Source of the DNA: Amaurobius ferox | Taxonomy: Eukaryota > Arthropoda > Arachnida > Araneae > Amaurobiidae | Length of the DNA: 64,000 bases | Reading direction: 5' to 3' | NCBI GenBank assembly: GCA_951213105.1 | Contig: OX578145.1 | Coordinates: forward strand, 116,391,239-116,455,238 | Shown here: positions 46,878-58,634 of the stretch, one piece after another | Layout of the letters: each line of letters starts with the position of its first letter | How positions within the stretch are numbered: the stretch's first letter is position 1 | Notes under the pieces: generated by a model | Told to the model about the DNA's origin: nothing | Database searches by the model: none | The model's input: only the letters and a program-made list of their open reading frames with translations | Translations under genes and position numbers: made by a program

Positions 46878-47090
46878 GTGTTCATGTTCTGGGTTGTTGA
46901 TAATTTCCTTATGCAGAAACATGGTCGATGGAAACAGTGTGTTGTAAATGGCAAAGTCAAGATTCATTATGAAAGAAGTGATCAAGAATCTTGTTCTGAA
47001 TCAGAAATTTTACTATCAGGAGAAGATGATCCCTTGACAGTTGAAGTGAGTTGCCAACAAAGACATCCTGTTCTTGTCCCTGTTACATGA
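46878..47090 (+). CDS. STIMATE: STIMATE exon 7 (C-terminal tail; read-through form)
   Basis: The acceptor is TTTTATTACAG. The exon encodes VFMFWVVDNFLMQKHGRWKQ, a basic stretch, then SCSESEILLSGEDDPLTVE, matching FWVVDNFLM.K and the acidic SESEIL.S.DD tail of TMEM110. If not spliced further it runs to a TGA at 47088-47090, adding VSCQQRHPVLVPVT. There is, however, a perfect GTGAGT donor in phase 0 right after LTVE (exon end 47045). Both ends are possible. A polyadenylation signal at 47308 fits the unspliced form. Confidence 0.9.
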   Translation: MFMFWVVDNFLMQKHGRWKQCVVNGKVKIHYERSDQESCSESEILLSGEDDPLTVEVSCQQRHPVLVPVT

Positions 47091-47307
47091 TACTATACAT
47101 ATACAGGTACTGTCCAACCAAAGCATATCTGTACTTCAAATACCAAAGATTAGTTCAGTGGAGAACTGTATCCATACATCAAGATGTTCATTTTTACAAT
47201 GCCTTCAAGATACTAAATTCCTGTTAGATTTTTTCCCCAAAACCGACAGCTTTAAGCTTTGTTGTTTTATTATATTATCAACAGATCAACCAATGTAATC
47301 TGTTGGT

Positions 47308-47313
47308 AATAAA
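47308..47313 (+). terminator. AATAAA polyadenylation signal after STIMATE exon 7
   Basis: A canonical AATAAA lies about 220 bases after the TGA of exon 7, a usual spacing for a short 3' UTR. The region is AT-rich, so the hexamer alone is weak evidence. Confidence 0.4.
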
Positions 47314-47589
47314 TAATTGTACTGTATAATTCCAATAATACCTACCAACCTGAATATATCCCCCCACTAAAACTTGAATGCTTTTTTAGTACAAAAAAAA
47401 TATGTCTGTAATAGCCGAACTCCCTCCCTCTTTATGCGTTTTTTTTTTTCAATTTTTAAGTTGCCACTAAAGCTCATTCTTTTTTGTCATTATATTTTAG
47501 GTTACCTCTTCTTATTCGCCGAATACTCCAGTCCTGAAGAATATATAAAAATTATCTCTTCATTTACTCACTCTTTCTTCTTTTTACAG

Positions 47590-47601
47590 TCAGGATTGTA
47601 A
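47590..47601 (+). CDS. STIMATE: Candidate alternative last coding exon of STIMATE
   Basis: A strong acceptor (TTCTTCTTTTTACAG) at 47589 is followed in phase 0 by codons for SGL and a TAA stop. Joined to the GTGAGT donor at 47046 it would end the protein ...DDPLTVESGL, 247 residues in total. The splice signals are good but the coding part is only four codons, so this needs transcript evidence. Confidence 0.35.
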   Translation, partial: SGL

Positions 47602-48413
47602 CAGAAAATGTTAATTTTGATTATTATTTAATAGTTTATAGAATGTAAATTGTATTAAAATATTATTTTTGAATAAGACCTTGAAAATTGGTCTTTATCT
47701 GAATATATAAAGCTGTAATTTTGCTCTTATTAGTATTCAAGAATTCCTGTGCCCCCCCCCCCCCCCTTCCATGCACACACATATCAGGTCCTACTTGTTT
47801 TCCTTTTTTTTAAAAATTCAGTTATAATACCCTTTCTATTTTCCTTAAATAATTGAGTTATTATCTTAAATGAAGAATATGCCAACTTCTGTCTCAAAAC
47901 AAAAGGTGTTTATGGCAAGAAAATAACATTTTATCTTGGAAAAGTAAATAAGAAATGGCAAATTCATTTTATACAAGTTTTGATAAATATTTCAATAAGT
48001 AACAGATGCCATTAGGTAACTGGACTGAACAATAATCGAAATATTGCCGAAATTATGTTTGTATCAGACTGTCATCAAAAACAATAGCTACCTTGTAAAT
48101 AGAGCAGGCATTAAGTATCCCAAAGGCATTGGTTTTTATGAGGATAACAGTGAATGAAAATTGCTGTGTATGAAAAGTTACTCATAAAATCACAGATTCA
48201 AAATCAGACGGATATCAGAATATCTGCCATGACTATTTTTCTTTATCATCTGGTGATGTAGAGTACAAGTGCTATACACTAGTGTCTCATTTATCCAGAT
48301 AAAATTGCTGGTTTTCACTTTTTCCAGTTTTATGTAAATATTTTGAAGATGAAAAAAAGGAGCAATAAATTTTGTTAAAAAAGATTTTTAAAATATGCCA
48401 AATTATCTTTTTC

Positions 48414-48444
<31 letters not shown>

Positions 48445-48973
48445 TATATATATATTAGCCATCATGCATGGTCCATGTTTGTTATTGGAATATGTAACAT
48501 TGGTTTTATTGTAAAGTGAAAAAAAAAACTTAGCTTGTTTTGTCTAATTGAAGGTAATTGTCCTTAAGTAAAGGGCATGTAATATGTTTTCATTAATGAA
48601 AATTATGTATTAATGCATATACTAATTATTTTATTTTTTTTTAAAGTTTCATTTTCTGAATAATCTCTTATTTATCTGTATATCTCCTGGTCCTGCTTGA
48701 TAATTGTACTGTATTAAACTACCATATTAACCTGAATATAATGCAACCATAAATTATTTCCATTAATTCTTCATCAAAGAATTTAGAAAAATGTAAAACA
48801 TAATTATTTATTGAACAAAATATTTATAAAAACATTTACATTGGTAAGAAAAATGAATTTCTCTCATAGTTTTCCAGTTTATGCAGAATCCATCTAATCT
48901 TCATGTACCATCTAATTTTGGTGTGTAAAGATCTGCTATACCATAGTAGATATATATATACATATATATATAT

Positions 48974-49015
<42 letters not shown>

Positions 49016-50079
49016 AAATAAATATGCAAAATTGTTGCTCTATTTAATAGCCAGTAACAAGGCTCTGTCATCTTGTTCAGAGTAAAATAATGTCATCCAA
49101 CAAAATTGGGTAATCTCAATAACATAAATTCTTCAGATATAAACATCAGCATTTATGCTTTAAACCACCAATGTGTGCACTTTTAACAGCTCTGTGGAAT
49201 TGTAAAATATAGTAAGTCAGACATATCATATACTGTACCAAGTCTTTTATATGGAATCAATTAAGATTTTGACAACTTCATGTTGCTAATTATGTTGGAT
49301 TAAATCCCCCCTAAAAAAAAAAAGTACAGTAAAACGCTATAAGCTTATCAAGAAACCAGTGAAAAGATTATGTAACTGGAAAAGATATAATTGAAATAGT
49401 CAGTATCTTCCACAAAACACTAGCACTTGAAGTTAAAACAATGCTGTTAATGTTGTACATTTTTATAGGATTTTTACATTTAGTTTATTATGTTTAAAAT
49501 ATTATAGTTTTGTAATGTTCCTAATTACCAATTAAATCAATTTTTCAGAGCCATTAGCATAAGCATATAAGAATAAGATATCGGTATTTCTACTTCTCTT
49601 ACCTCTAAGATAGTGTTCACCTTTTTAGGTAAGGGTTCTTGAAGATAAGAGGTGATGAAAGAATCTTGTGTCATTTGTGTTGAAAATATTGTTTTCTTAA
49701 TAACCAGCAAATTTGTTGGGTAGATTCTTGAAAGCATACTTCCTCTGCTTCTAAGTACATGTTTTTCGATTTATCATGTATTGACATGAAATGCCATGTT
49801 TCACTTTTAATTATTGTAACCTTTCTGAAGAAAAGCTATTTTTTACCTACTATGCAACTCAATTTTCTAATGCACAATTAGATAATGTTGTTCGTCTGTA
49901 GACTTTCTGGGGTGTGACCCTGTCTCAAAGTCGGAAAGGAAATAGCATATTAATGAAACTATAAAATGAATTCTGTCTTATAACTAAAATATTTTGCCAT
50001 TAAAAGATATAGAAATGTCTGAAGACTGATGGTTAAAACTGTATAAATGATAAAAGCATATAAACTGTTCTTTATTGTA
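47602..50079. other. Intergenic sequence downstream of STIMATE, microsatellite-rich
   Basis: No gene was seen. It contains a C15 run (47752-47766), (TA)n tracts at 48413-48462 and 48948-49012, and a possible pogo-like terminus CAGTAAAACGCTATAAGC near 49327. Confidence 0.5.
48948..49012. repeat. (TA)n microsatellite
   Basis: About 65 bases of TA repeats interrupted by a few C's (ATACATAC). Simple repeat. Confidence 0.8.
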
Positions 50080-51252
50080 CAGTACAGGATCTATTATCCG
50101 GAATGCTTAGGACTTCAAGCATTCTGGATAAGGGGTTTTTCTGTAATTCGGAACACTTTTTCTAAAACTTACTGGAATGGTCTCAAATGTCGTTATAGAA
50201 AATTATAATTCATTTTAAAAACATAAATGTATTAAAAAAAGCTTTTTTACAATCTATATGGGTTAACTAAAATGCAAATTACATGTAATTATAGTATCAA
50301 ATTTAGTGATTAAGAAAAATTTTGAAAGAAAAAAATGTCTGAAAAAAGTTGATTATTCAGGGTAGTTATTAGAAGTCTTTTTTTTTTTTAACATTTCAAC
50401 TAAAGTGGGCCCTCACCATATTCATCTAATATTTTGACAGAAACACTTTTGTTCATATGTTTGAAAATATTTTAAAGTACTTTTAATAAAATTAAGATGA
50501 GAAGGATGTTCATTTTAAAATTGAAATGAGATTATTCAACTATGGGTGCAAATATATCAAATTCTAATTTATGCTCTTCAAATGTAATGTATGTCTTCAA
50601 ATGTTTCTAATAAGCCTTATAATTCTAATTGCCTGCATAAATAAAAAAATTTTAATTTCGTTATTCTAAACATATATCTCATTTTCACCAATAATATGGT
50701 TAAAAGATAATATCCCAGCATAAAAAGTACAAAAAATATAAAAATATTAGTGGATGGAAGCAGATTGAAAAAATGGAAAATATTTAAAAATAAAACGAAA
50801 TATATCGGCGATCGTGTTTAATTCGCGATATTGTTAAACTGTCTTCTGTAAATTACTAATTAATAAAAGAAACACGTAAACCCATGAATATACTGCAATG
50901 GAACTTTTTGCTAGAGTCAATTTTCGGTGCAAAATAGCCATTTTCATCCAAATAATAGGATTTAATTGAAAATGATTTTGATCTTGTAATTCCATCAACG
51001 TTTTTTAAAATATTGAAGATGTGTATATTTCCACAGAGATGAAAAAAAAAAAAATAGATTTTCCCGAGAAAATGGCAAGTTTATTGCTTAGGTTAAGTAT
51101 TTAAAGAGATCAATCAGAAAGCCCTGAATGACATTTTATAGCTGCTATACTTTTCTCTGCATTTCGGCAAAAGTTAACTCTAATTAATTTCGGAAATTCC
51201 TTACTTAACGTACTTTCTATCATCTCGTAAATGCGCTGATGACTCTCTTTTT

Positions 51253-51401
51253 ACTTTCCCTGCAATACATGGTAATGTATAGGGAAAGTATTGGAATCAT
51301 GCCGAAAATCACAACTCGAGTTTTCGACGGATCTACACGTTTCGAGACCACTAGAATACGAAAAAACCATTTTTAGCGTGACGTCTGTGCGTGTGTCTGT
51401 G

Positions 51402-51432
<31 letters not shown>

Positions 51433-52042
51433 GTGTCTGTCTGTCTGTCTGTGTGTCTGTATGTCTGTCTGTGCAGATTTTGTATCCACTGTAACTAAAA
51501 AACTAATCGACCGAATTTCACAAAATTTGGTAGGTAAGTCACTTGTGGCCGGGGCTAGTGCTGATTAGTTTTGGGTACGATTCGGAATAAAAGAACCCGC
51601 CTTTTTTTGCGAAATGGCCCGCAAAAGCTTGTATCCACTCTAGCTGAAAAACTAATGAACCGAATTTCACAAAATTCGGTAGATGAGTCACGTATAGGTC
51701 ACTCTGGTGCTGATTAGATTTTGGTACGATTCGGAAAAAAATAACCTGCCTTTTTTTGCAAAACGGCCCGCAAAAATCTTCAAAATCTAAACTAAAGAAC
51801 TTGGTATACTTAGATATATCCATTAAATGCCCGTTTAATACGTAATGTTTAACGACGAGAAGAATAAGACCAACCCCATTACACTAGGACTAGCCGTTCT
51901 CGAGATATTTTAGTTTTTCGTACTTTCCCTACGCCACCTTTGAAAATAAGCCCGGTTACCGAATGAGAACGAAATTTGAATTAAAAGTGAATTACATTTA
52001 ATTGAAATAAATAGAACGTGGATATAAGTTTGCAGGGAAAGT
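51253..52042. mobile_element. 790-bp TIR-bounded element with (TCTG)n and a 149-bp internal duplication
   Basis: The ends are the perfect 13-bp inverted repeat ACTTTCCCTGCAA (51253-51265) and TTGCAGGGAAAGT (52030-52042). The left end also folds as CTTTCCCT...ATACAT/ATGTATAGGGAAAG. A (TCTG)n tract (about 51384-51473) is followed by two diverged copies of a 149-bp unit starting TGTATCCACT at 51481 and 51630, with ACCGAATTTCACAAAAT and TACGATTCGGAA in each. No transposase. Nested in the pogo-like element. Superfamily not known to me. Confidence 0.55.
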
Positions 52043-52339
52043 CATGTGCTATCCACATCAGATTTTTTTTCATCTTTTCCAATAAATGTTTATTAAATTG
52101 TGCAAAATAGTGTGAATTCTGCACAGTACATCGCGTTTGAAGAGCGTAGGATTTCTTTAGCGATATCGGGATATTTCTAATGAAAAAGTTGGAATGCTTT
52201 TACCGAAAATCAAAGTCCCGGAGCAAAGCGCAGAAAAGAAAATGTAACGCATTCGGAAAAATCGAAACCTTTGTGCCTAGTATGCTCTGCCTTATACACC
52301 GAGAAAAAAATGAAACGCCATTAAAAATGCACCTTGCAG

Positions 52340-52399
52340 CGACTTGTCCGTAAGTAACTCCTGTATTATACTATACAGGAGTTAGTTACGGACAAGTCG
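52340..52399. repeat. Long hairpin, 26-bp stem, 8-bp loop
   Basis: The left arm CGACTTGTCCGTAAGTAACT-CCTGTA pairs with the right arm at 52374-52399 with one mismatch, around the loop TTATACTA. It could be a tiny foldback insertion or a small-RNA precursor-like fold; nothing else supports an RNA gene. Confidence 0.6.
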
Positions 52400-54724
52400 G
52401 AGACTTATCCAAAACTAGTGAAGAGTGGAATGACGCGTCTGGCCGTCAATGTGACAGTATCGCCCGTGCCGGATCGTCACTTCCGAGAGCTACTATCGAG
52501 GTGACGGCCGGATGCAGCCACTTAGGAAATTTTTGGGGAAAACGGTTCTACTTCGGATGTTTTTCGGAAAAGAGGAATTGTGGAACTTCTCGGAAAAAAC
52601 ATGATCCACGGAATATTTTCATTCGCTATCGCGAGATTTCCTCGCGTTCGTTTTCGAAATTTAAGAAGAATCAGTGGCTGCGAGTGCGCGCGGCATTTTT
52701 TTCTGCACAGGAATTTTGAACTTCGTGCGCGATTTGCGCGTCCTATTTCAAAATCCTCTAAAATAGTAGGTTTCAATGCATTTTTTTTTTATTGATATTG
52801 CTAATTAAAGCAAAAAAGCATTTGGCGGGATTTTAAACAAAAAATCACTATTTGGCGCAATATTTAGCAAATAATCGCTTGTTGGCGCAGAATTTGGCAT
52901 TATTTTGCCATATTCCGGTTTTGGGAGAGTCCGGATATTGGAACGCCGGATAAGAGATCGCGTACTGTACCATAATATCAGGAAAAGCCACAGTGTAATA
53001 ATTTTGTAATGAATAAAATGCACAAGAAGGAAAAAGACAGGAAAACAAACATGACAACTAAACTAAACAACCGTTTCTGCATGCTATCACTACCAAATCA
53101 ATATAAGTTTAGTTGAATTTCTAGTCATCAAGACTTGATAAATGATCAACTAGTGAGAACCCATCCACATTGATGGTTACTTTAACTCGTTAACTATTGT
53201 GAATGCATCTAGCGTGTTCAATGAAAACTTTTGCTGTACGTTAATAACACACTAGAAGTGTTCATCAACTGTTTTCCTTCTTATACACGTTTCAAATGCT
53301 TTTAACGTGTTTTATAGCTTTTATTGTTCTGTTTCCCTAGATAGCAGCACTTTGATGGTAGTTCTTTGATTTCTATTGCTTTTTTCTATGCTTTTTTAAA
53401 ATTTTTACGCCATTTGACATTTATCTTACATATGAAAGTGTTCGATAGCTTTAACATTTGGTTTTCAGGAAAAAAGAGAGAAATAGTAGTTATATCTTTT
53501 TTATTCTGATGACAGTGACAGCAAATATTCATTTGTGCAAAAGAAAAAGTGTGGAAAAAGCCGCAATTTTATGGTAAAGACTGTGATGCAAAACTGTGTA
53601 TTGCATCCTGTTTTAAAATATATCACACTGAGAAAAATTTACAAGACTTAAGAAATTAAATTAAATGATGCATTTACAGGAAATATTAGTATATTTTGTA
53701 TATATTTTAATTACGATTTGTTTAGTTATTGTTTTACTTAATTTTCAATTACATTCATCTATAGAGATGATGGTGAATACATTCCCTCTACAGGGAAAAG
53801 AGCATTACTCACATTGAGAAATAGCTAATGCTGGCAAGAAGTTTTTCTCGAGAAAGTGTAATGGTCAAAGGGTTAATTGCTATTAATAAAACATATAACT
53901 GAGCATTGCATATAACAGTTTTTAAGGTGCTGGTAGAAAATACAATTTATACAAATTAATACATTATAAATTATTATGTTATATTCATTATAAAAAATAA
54001 TAATAAAATCACACAACTACCTATTTTTCTATTTTACAATATATTATTGGTAACAATTCAGTCACAACAATTATTTAGATTCACTGTCACATAGACAAAT
54101 GTTGAAAAAGGTTCAAAATGCGTTCAGGAGATTTAAAAACTTACATCTCTATTAGAATCATAAATACAAAAATATTCAAAATAATATTTGCACTATGCTT
54201 TTGCATGAAAAAGTAAATATATGTCTAAAGCAATAAACATGAAAAAGAAACTTTACTTAATAAACATATGCAAAAGTCAAGTCAACTCACAAAAGTATAA
54301 TAAACCAAATAGCAAATAAAACACGATGCCTAAAATAATACAGAAAATTTATTGATATAATTTATCAATACATTCCATTTGTGGAGAAATTTAATTGAAA
54401 TCTATATGAGGAAATTGTCTGTCATTTCTTATCAATGTTTTAATTCAATCTGAGTTTTCATTTGTGATAAATCTAAAAGTGAAGACCTCTTCTAAAAGTG
54501 AAGACCTCTAATATAATCCCTCATTTGTCAACATGCTGCAGTTTTCTCAATCAAGGTATTATAACAAGTCTCAAGTTATAGATATATAGTGTGCTCCATA
54601 GAAATTTTTGACGCTGATTTTTTTATCCAGGCTGTTTAAGATTTTGTAGCAATAACGCAAAACAAAATAAAATAATAATAATAATAATTTTACATATATG
54701 CTGTAGCATTTCTTATTTCTCATC

Positions 54725-54840
54725 TGTCTGCTTTATAAATATTGTATTCATATTTGATTTAATTTTGACTAAGGAAACTTGGTTTGCCCCATAGTAATGT
54801 TAGGTGACTGTGAATGGTTTCACGGTTATATCTGTTCACA
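54725..54840 (+). repeat. Diverged direct repeat copy 1 (with 55128-55256)
   Basis: GTCTGCTTTATAAATATTGT followed by GCC.TAGTAATGTTAG.TGACTGT and GGTTATATCT recurs 400 bases on. The open frame here (LGDCEWFHGYI) has a counterpart in copy 2 (LDDCKRFYGYI), so this may be a decayed coding repeat of unknown type. Confidence 0.5.
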
Positions 54841-55127
54841 TGGCAAATATGAAGAAAATAATTTAAACTGTGGCTTATCTTCTGAAAATTATGGCAAATT
54901 AATTCATAAGTTAAAAATTCATCTCTCTGATTGTGTAGTAGGCATCATTTTAGCAACTGAAGCAGATGATTTATAGAAATGGATTAATTTCAATGATTTT
55001 ACTATTGCAAAAATGTAATAAGCCAAGTATATAAAATTATATAAATTCAAATCAGTGCAGGTCAAAATCAAAAATCTTGAAATTTAATGTATTATTTCTT
55101 AAAATTAGAAAAATGGCTATTACTCGG

Positions 55128-55256
55128 TCTGTTTTACAAATATTGTATTCATAATGTATTAATTTTTTCTAAAGCAGCTTGGTCATGTTACAGCTTAGTT
55201 TGCACCTTAGTATTATTAGATGACTGTAAACGGTTTTATGGTTATATCTTTTCATT
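55128..55256 (+). repeat. Diverged direct repeat copy 2 (with 54725-54840)
   Basis: This is the second copy of the repeat; it carries an extra ~15 bases (TCATGTTACAGCTTA). The frame encoding TLVLLDDCKRFYGYIFSF parallels copy 1. Confidence 0.5.
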
Positions 55257-58200
55257 CATCCCTGCCCTTTCCTCTACTAAAAACGTATACAATATATCAC
55301 ATGATATACAAATGTAAAATCAAAATGATATTTTTGCCATGTTTTGCATTCATTTGCTATGCTTATATCATATGAAATATGTTTATCCAAATGTAAAAGT
55401 GTATTTGTGTCAGATATAAACATAAAATTAAATTCAAATCAAATATTTTACTTTCAGATTTGAAACATACTTAAATAGCTTTTGCATTTTATTTTGCTTG
55501 AAAGTTTAAATGTCTGCAGAATATAAATTATGCTTGCATTTATTATCAAAGTAGTAAGTTGAAAAAAAACTTACACATTTGCAAAATAATCTTACATTGT
55601 GCACACTCATACATGTTATATGCTCTATCATTTCCTTGACTCATACATACTTTAAAACCAGTAATTTCATTCACTGGACTCATCTTGCTAAAATTTTGAA
55701 TGTTGTAACTATTTTTGCTACTTTGTATATAAAAAGTTACTGCAAAATGAAAGTATATTTTTTGTTAAATTTCTAAATAAACTCGTCCATTACTCATTGT
55801 ATCCTAGAAGTCAATGTTTAGATTTCTCCTTCAGTTTCAAAATAATGTGTGATATTCTTAAATTATTTAACTCATTTTTATATTTATTTTGTGTGGGAAA
55901 CTTGTTCTTAGTCATTTTTGTATTGTCCTCTATTAACTGTTTGGTTTTTTTTTTAATAGAAGTGGCCAGTTGAATACAAATCAGAAATAAAGTTTTGATA
56001 ATAAAAAAAATTGCTACCAATGATTTTAATATTTTTTGTAGTATAATATTAATGTTGACAATTGCTTAATTAAGTTGTAATTAATGCAAAACAAGTAACT
56101 TGAATTTTAATCACAACAATTTTACTTAACCTTATTGTTAACCTAATGTTTTATCTTGTATATGAATCTATACTATGCATAGCAAGTGTCTAGAATTGTA
56201 TCATTTAATAAGTGACAAAATCAAATTATACTTGTAAAATTATGATGAAGTATAAAATAAAAATGTGTATAAATTATAACACAAAATCTAAAATTCAGCT
56301 GTCAGCTAGTATTGAAGTTATAAAATAAGCATCTTGTGCTAGTATTTATGCACTCAAAATAGGGGTCTATTTAGAAGTAATTTAGAACCATTTTCAAACC
56401 TTTCTCAAAATTCCAAATTTTAAAGAACCTTTTATAAAAATATCAATTTTTTGCAAATGGACTCCATATAAGTTTAATCAATCATCTAAAATAGGCCATT
56501 CATAAAATGTGTCTAAAGTGCTTTTTTCCCCCCTCCATCTCATTCTGGAAGCAAAATTAGCGAATTCACTAATATTTCACTGTTCTTTTGATTTGTTTGA
56601 AAATGAAATGTTTGAATCTTAATTTAAATTAGTAATTTTAGAATTATATAACATACAGTCACTACTATTTATAGCAAAACTCAAGAGACCAACAAAAATA
56701 GTTCTCTATATCTTATATTCTTTATATCCATTTTATGAACAATTGTAGATTTTGATTATTAAAAATATAAAAATGTCCAAAAATAAAAAGAAACATGTTT
56801 GAACTAGTTACTGCTACTTTGTTGCATTGAAATATGCAAAACATTTCATTAAATAAATTTTGATGGTGAACTAAACTGAATATTGCTTTGCACAAATTTT
56901 TTATAATGAACAGCAATATTTCTGAGCCTTTCTTTTCTTTCACTTTGTAAATAATCAACTTTTGTCCTAATTGAAAACTGTTACTGTATGTTTCTCTTAT
57001 ATAGATTTAACATTTTCTTAAATGTAAATTAAGATAAACAATAACTTATGAAAAAAGAAATCCATATAATTTAAGATAATTGTAATTCCGTCAAGATGAA
57101 TTATATTTCTAATATACTCTTTCTCTCCTAAAATAAGGTTGACTGCCAGTTGAAATTATGGATCTCTTTTCAGCATATATTTTTTTTTCTGTATGTCAGT
57201 TCATGTAGCATGATAAACACAATCTTTTTATATTCCTGTCAAATGGTTCTCTGTAACCCAGTCAGATAGTGCAGGTTAACTGTTGTAAACAAATGAATTT
57301 TCTATATCTTAACATGACCACCATATATTTATTGTAATTATCTATTAAAACCAAACATATACTATGATTCTGTCAACAGTGAAATTAAATGAATTGCAGA
57401 CTGTTACTAATTTGCATAAGAAGCACAAGCTGACTATTTCTGTTTTAAGGTGTTTTGAATAATAAGCTCTCATATTTAATTTTTGTAGAATCAATAAAAG
57501 TGTATGTTTTAAGCTTTATGTATGGGATGTCCCAAAAGTCTATTGACATTTCAAAAATTCATTAAAAAAATATAAATTGGTGAATGCAATTTTGGCTTGC
57601 ATCAAATTTATTTTTTACTGTAAAAGGGGATGTTTAGCAATGAATAAAGCAATTCAAATTGGCATCAACAGAGGGTACATCATATACATCATGGTATATA
57701 AACCCATGTGATTTTATTACCAACAATATTCTTATTCAGTCTCTTGGCTCAATATCAATGGATCACTGGCTGTGGAATATAAAGTTCTATGTTTATGAAA
57801 CAGGACTTTTTTTTTTTTTTTGCCACAATTGAAAAACTGCTTAATAAGTTCTTTGATCCACAAGTATATGCTATATTCTGTTATCATTGGTACTCTCACA
57901 TAATTGAATGTTGTACTACCTAATAGACTGTTATGGGATAGATTTAACTCTCAATTACACATTTTAAAAGTTTTTATTGGATTTTATAGCTACCTGTTGA
58001 AAACCAGACCACACGACCAACCCTAAGGCTTATGGTAACTATTTGTGTGTTGCCTATTATAGCTACCTGTGACCTTTTTTGAACTATTTGAACAGTGAAA
58101 AGTTCACTCTTTATGCAAATACTTTTGGCTCAAACTGCAATTAAATATACCACTTCTCTTTTTATGAATTCTTGAAATATCAACATGTTTAACTTACAAT

Positions 58201-58634
58201 CTTCTCTATTATCTTAAATAAAGTTAAAGAGTAAGGCTTTGACTTCTGGTTATCATTCAACAACCTTTTTATACTTTAAACATATTGCTATTTAAAGCAC
58301 ATTAATATATTGAATTTTTGTAATTAATTTTAAACTTGTAAGGATTAAATTAAACATTAACATCATACAAAAGAACTATTTTCTACATTTTGTACTAAAT
58401 GTTTACATTAAAAAGAAGTAACTGCTTGCTTAGAAGAAACATATTCTTTTCAATTCAGTCAAGAGAACATTTTTTTTTAATCTAATGATAGAAGAACCCT
58501 TTATTTCTGACTGATAATTCTTAATTATTTCAGTTTTGACAAATTTAACTCTTGAAGTAAACTAATAATGTATTTTTCGTTCAGTACATCAACAGCTGTA
58601 TTTTTATAGTGTTTTGTTACCAGATCTATTAAAA

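Larger units (their letters stand above)
21290..47601 (+). other. STIMATE: STIMATE (TMEM110) gene locus, complete coding region
   Basis: This is the span of the seven-exon plus-strand gene, plus an alternative eighth exon. STIMATE is a multi-pass ER membrane protein at ER-plasma membrane junctions that promotes STIM1 activation and store-operated calcium entry. Exons at 21290-21389, 24096-24144, 33141-33236, 34513-34634, 35938-36050, 45008-45091 and 46878-47090 join in phase to give about 258 residues. Five hydrophobic segments can be seen: FGWLVQGILACLAF; a [16 protein letters not shown] stretch; IVSFLLDSSIGLLIIFIGI; AVYIVLMLIEKILITLLI; and AIVVLIIPFIINVFMFWVV. Hallmarks shared with human TMEM110 are LKRF.EP...RRPW.IWF.DTSKQ, IHFANV.LA, DPC, FLLD, FGEYG, CA.YIV.M..EK, FWVVDNFLM and SESEIL.S.DD. 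Human STIMATE is about 294 residues, so this copy is shorter at both ends. Introns range from about 1.3 to 9 kb and carry most of the mobile elements listed here. Confidence 0.93.
50080..52967. mobile_element. pogo/Tigger-like element, 2.9 kb, non-coding, with nested insertions
   Basis: The left end CAGTACAGGATCTATTATCC and right end (other strand) CAGTACGCGATCTCTTATCC agree at 17 of 20 positions and continue GG. Both are flanked by TA (50078-50079 and 52968-52969). Subterminal repeats of TCCGGA/TTCCGG words occur at both sides. I found no DDE transposase or CENP-B-type HTH inside, so it is non-autonomous. A separate TIR-bounded element (51253-52042) and a long hairpin (52340-52399) lie within. 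The unusually GC-rich 52430-52740 stretch inside is unexplained. Confidence 0.65.
52970..58630. other. AT-rich intergenic sequence with little recognisable content
   Basis: Apart from the duplicated block at 54725/55128 I see no gene. Open stretches here are short and AT-driven. A single GGGATGTCCCAAAAGTCTAT word near 57525 recalls mariner-type termini without a partner. Confidence 0.5.

Noticed and set aside
51384..51473. CRISPR-like or coding appearance of the TCTG tract (reads CLSVCLSV).
   Set aside because: It is a simple tetranucleotide repeat within a mobile element.
52501..52795. Overlapping open frames on both strands in the GC-rich part of the pogo-like element.
   Set aside because: No domain, start context or splice structure; the openness probably reflects composition. 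The composition itself is reported as a finding.
57525..57800. Single mariner/MITE-like terminus GGGATGTCCCAAAAGTCTAT.
   Set aside because: No matching inverted end or TA pair could be found nearby, so the element cannot be delimited.
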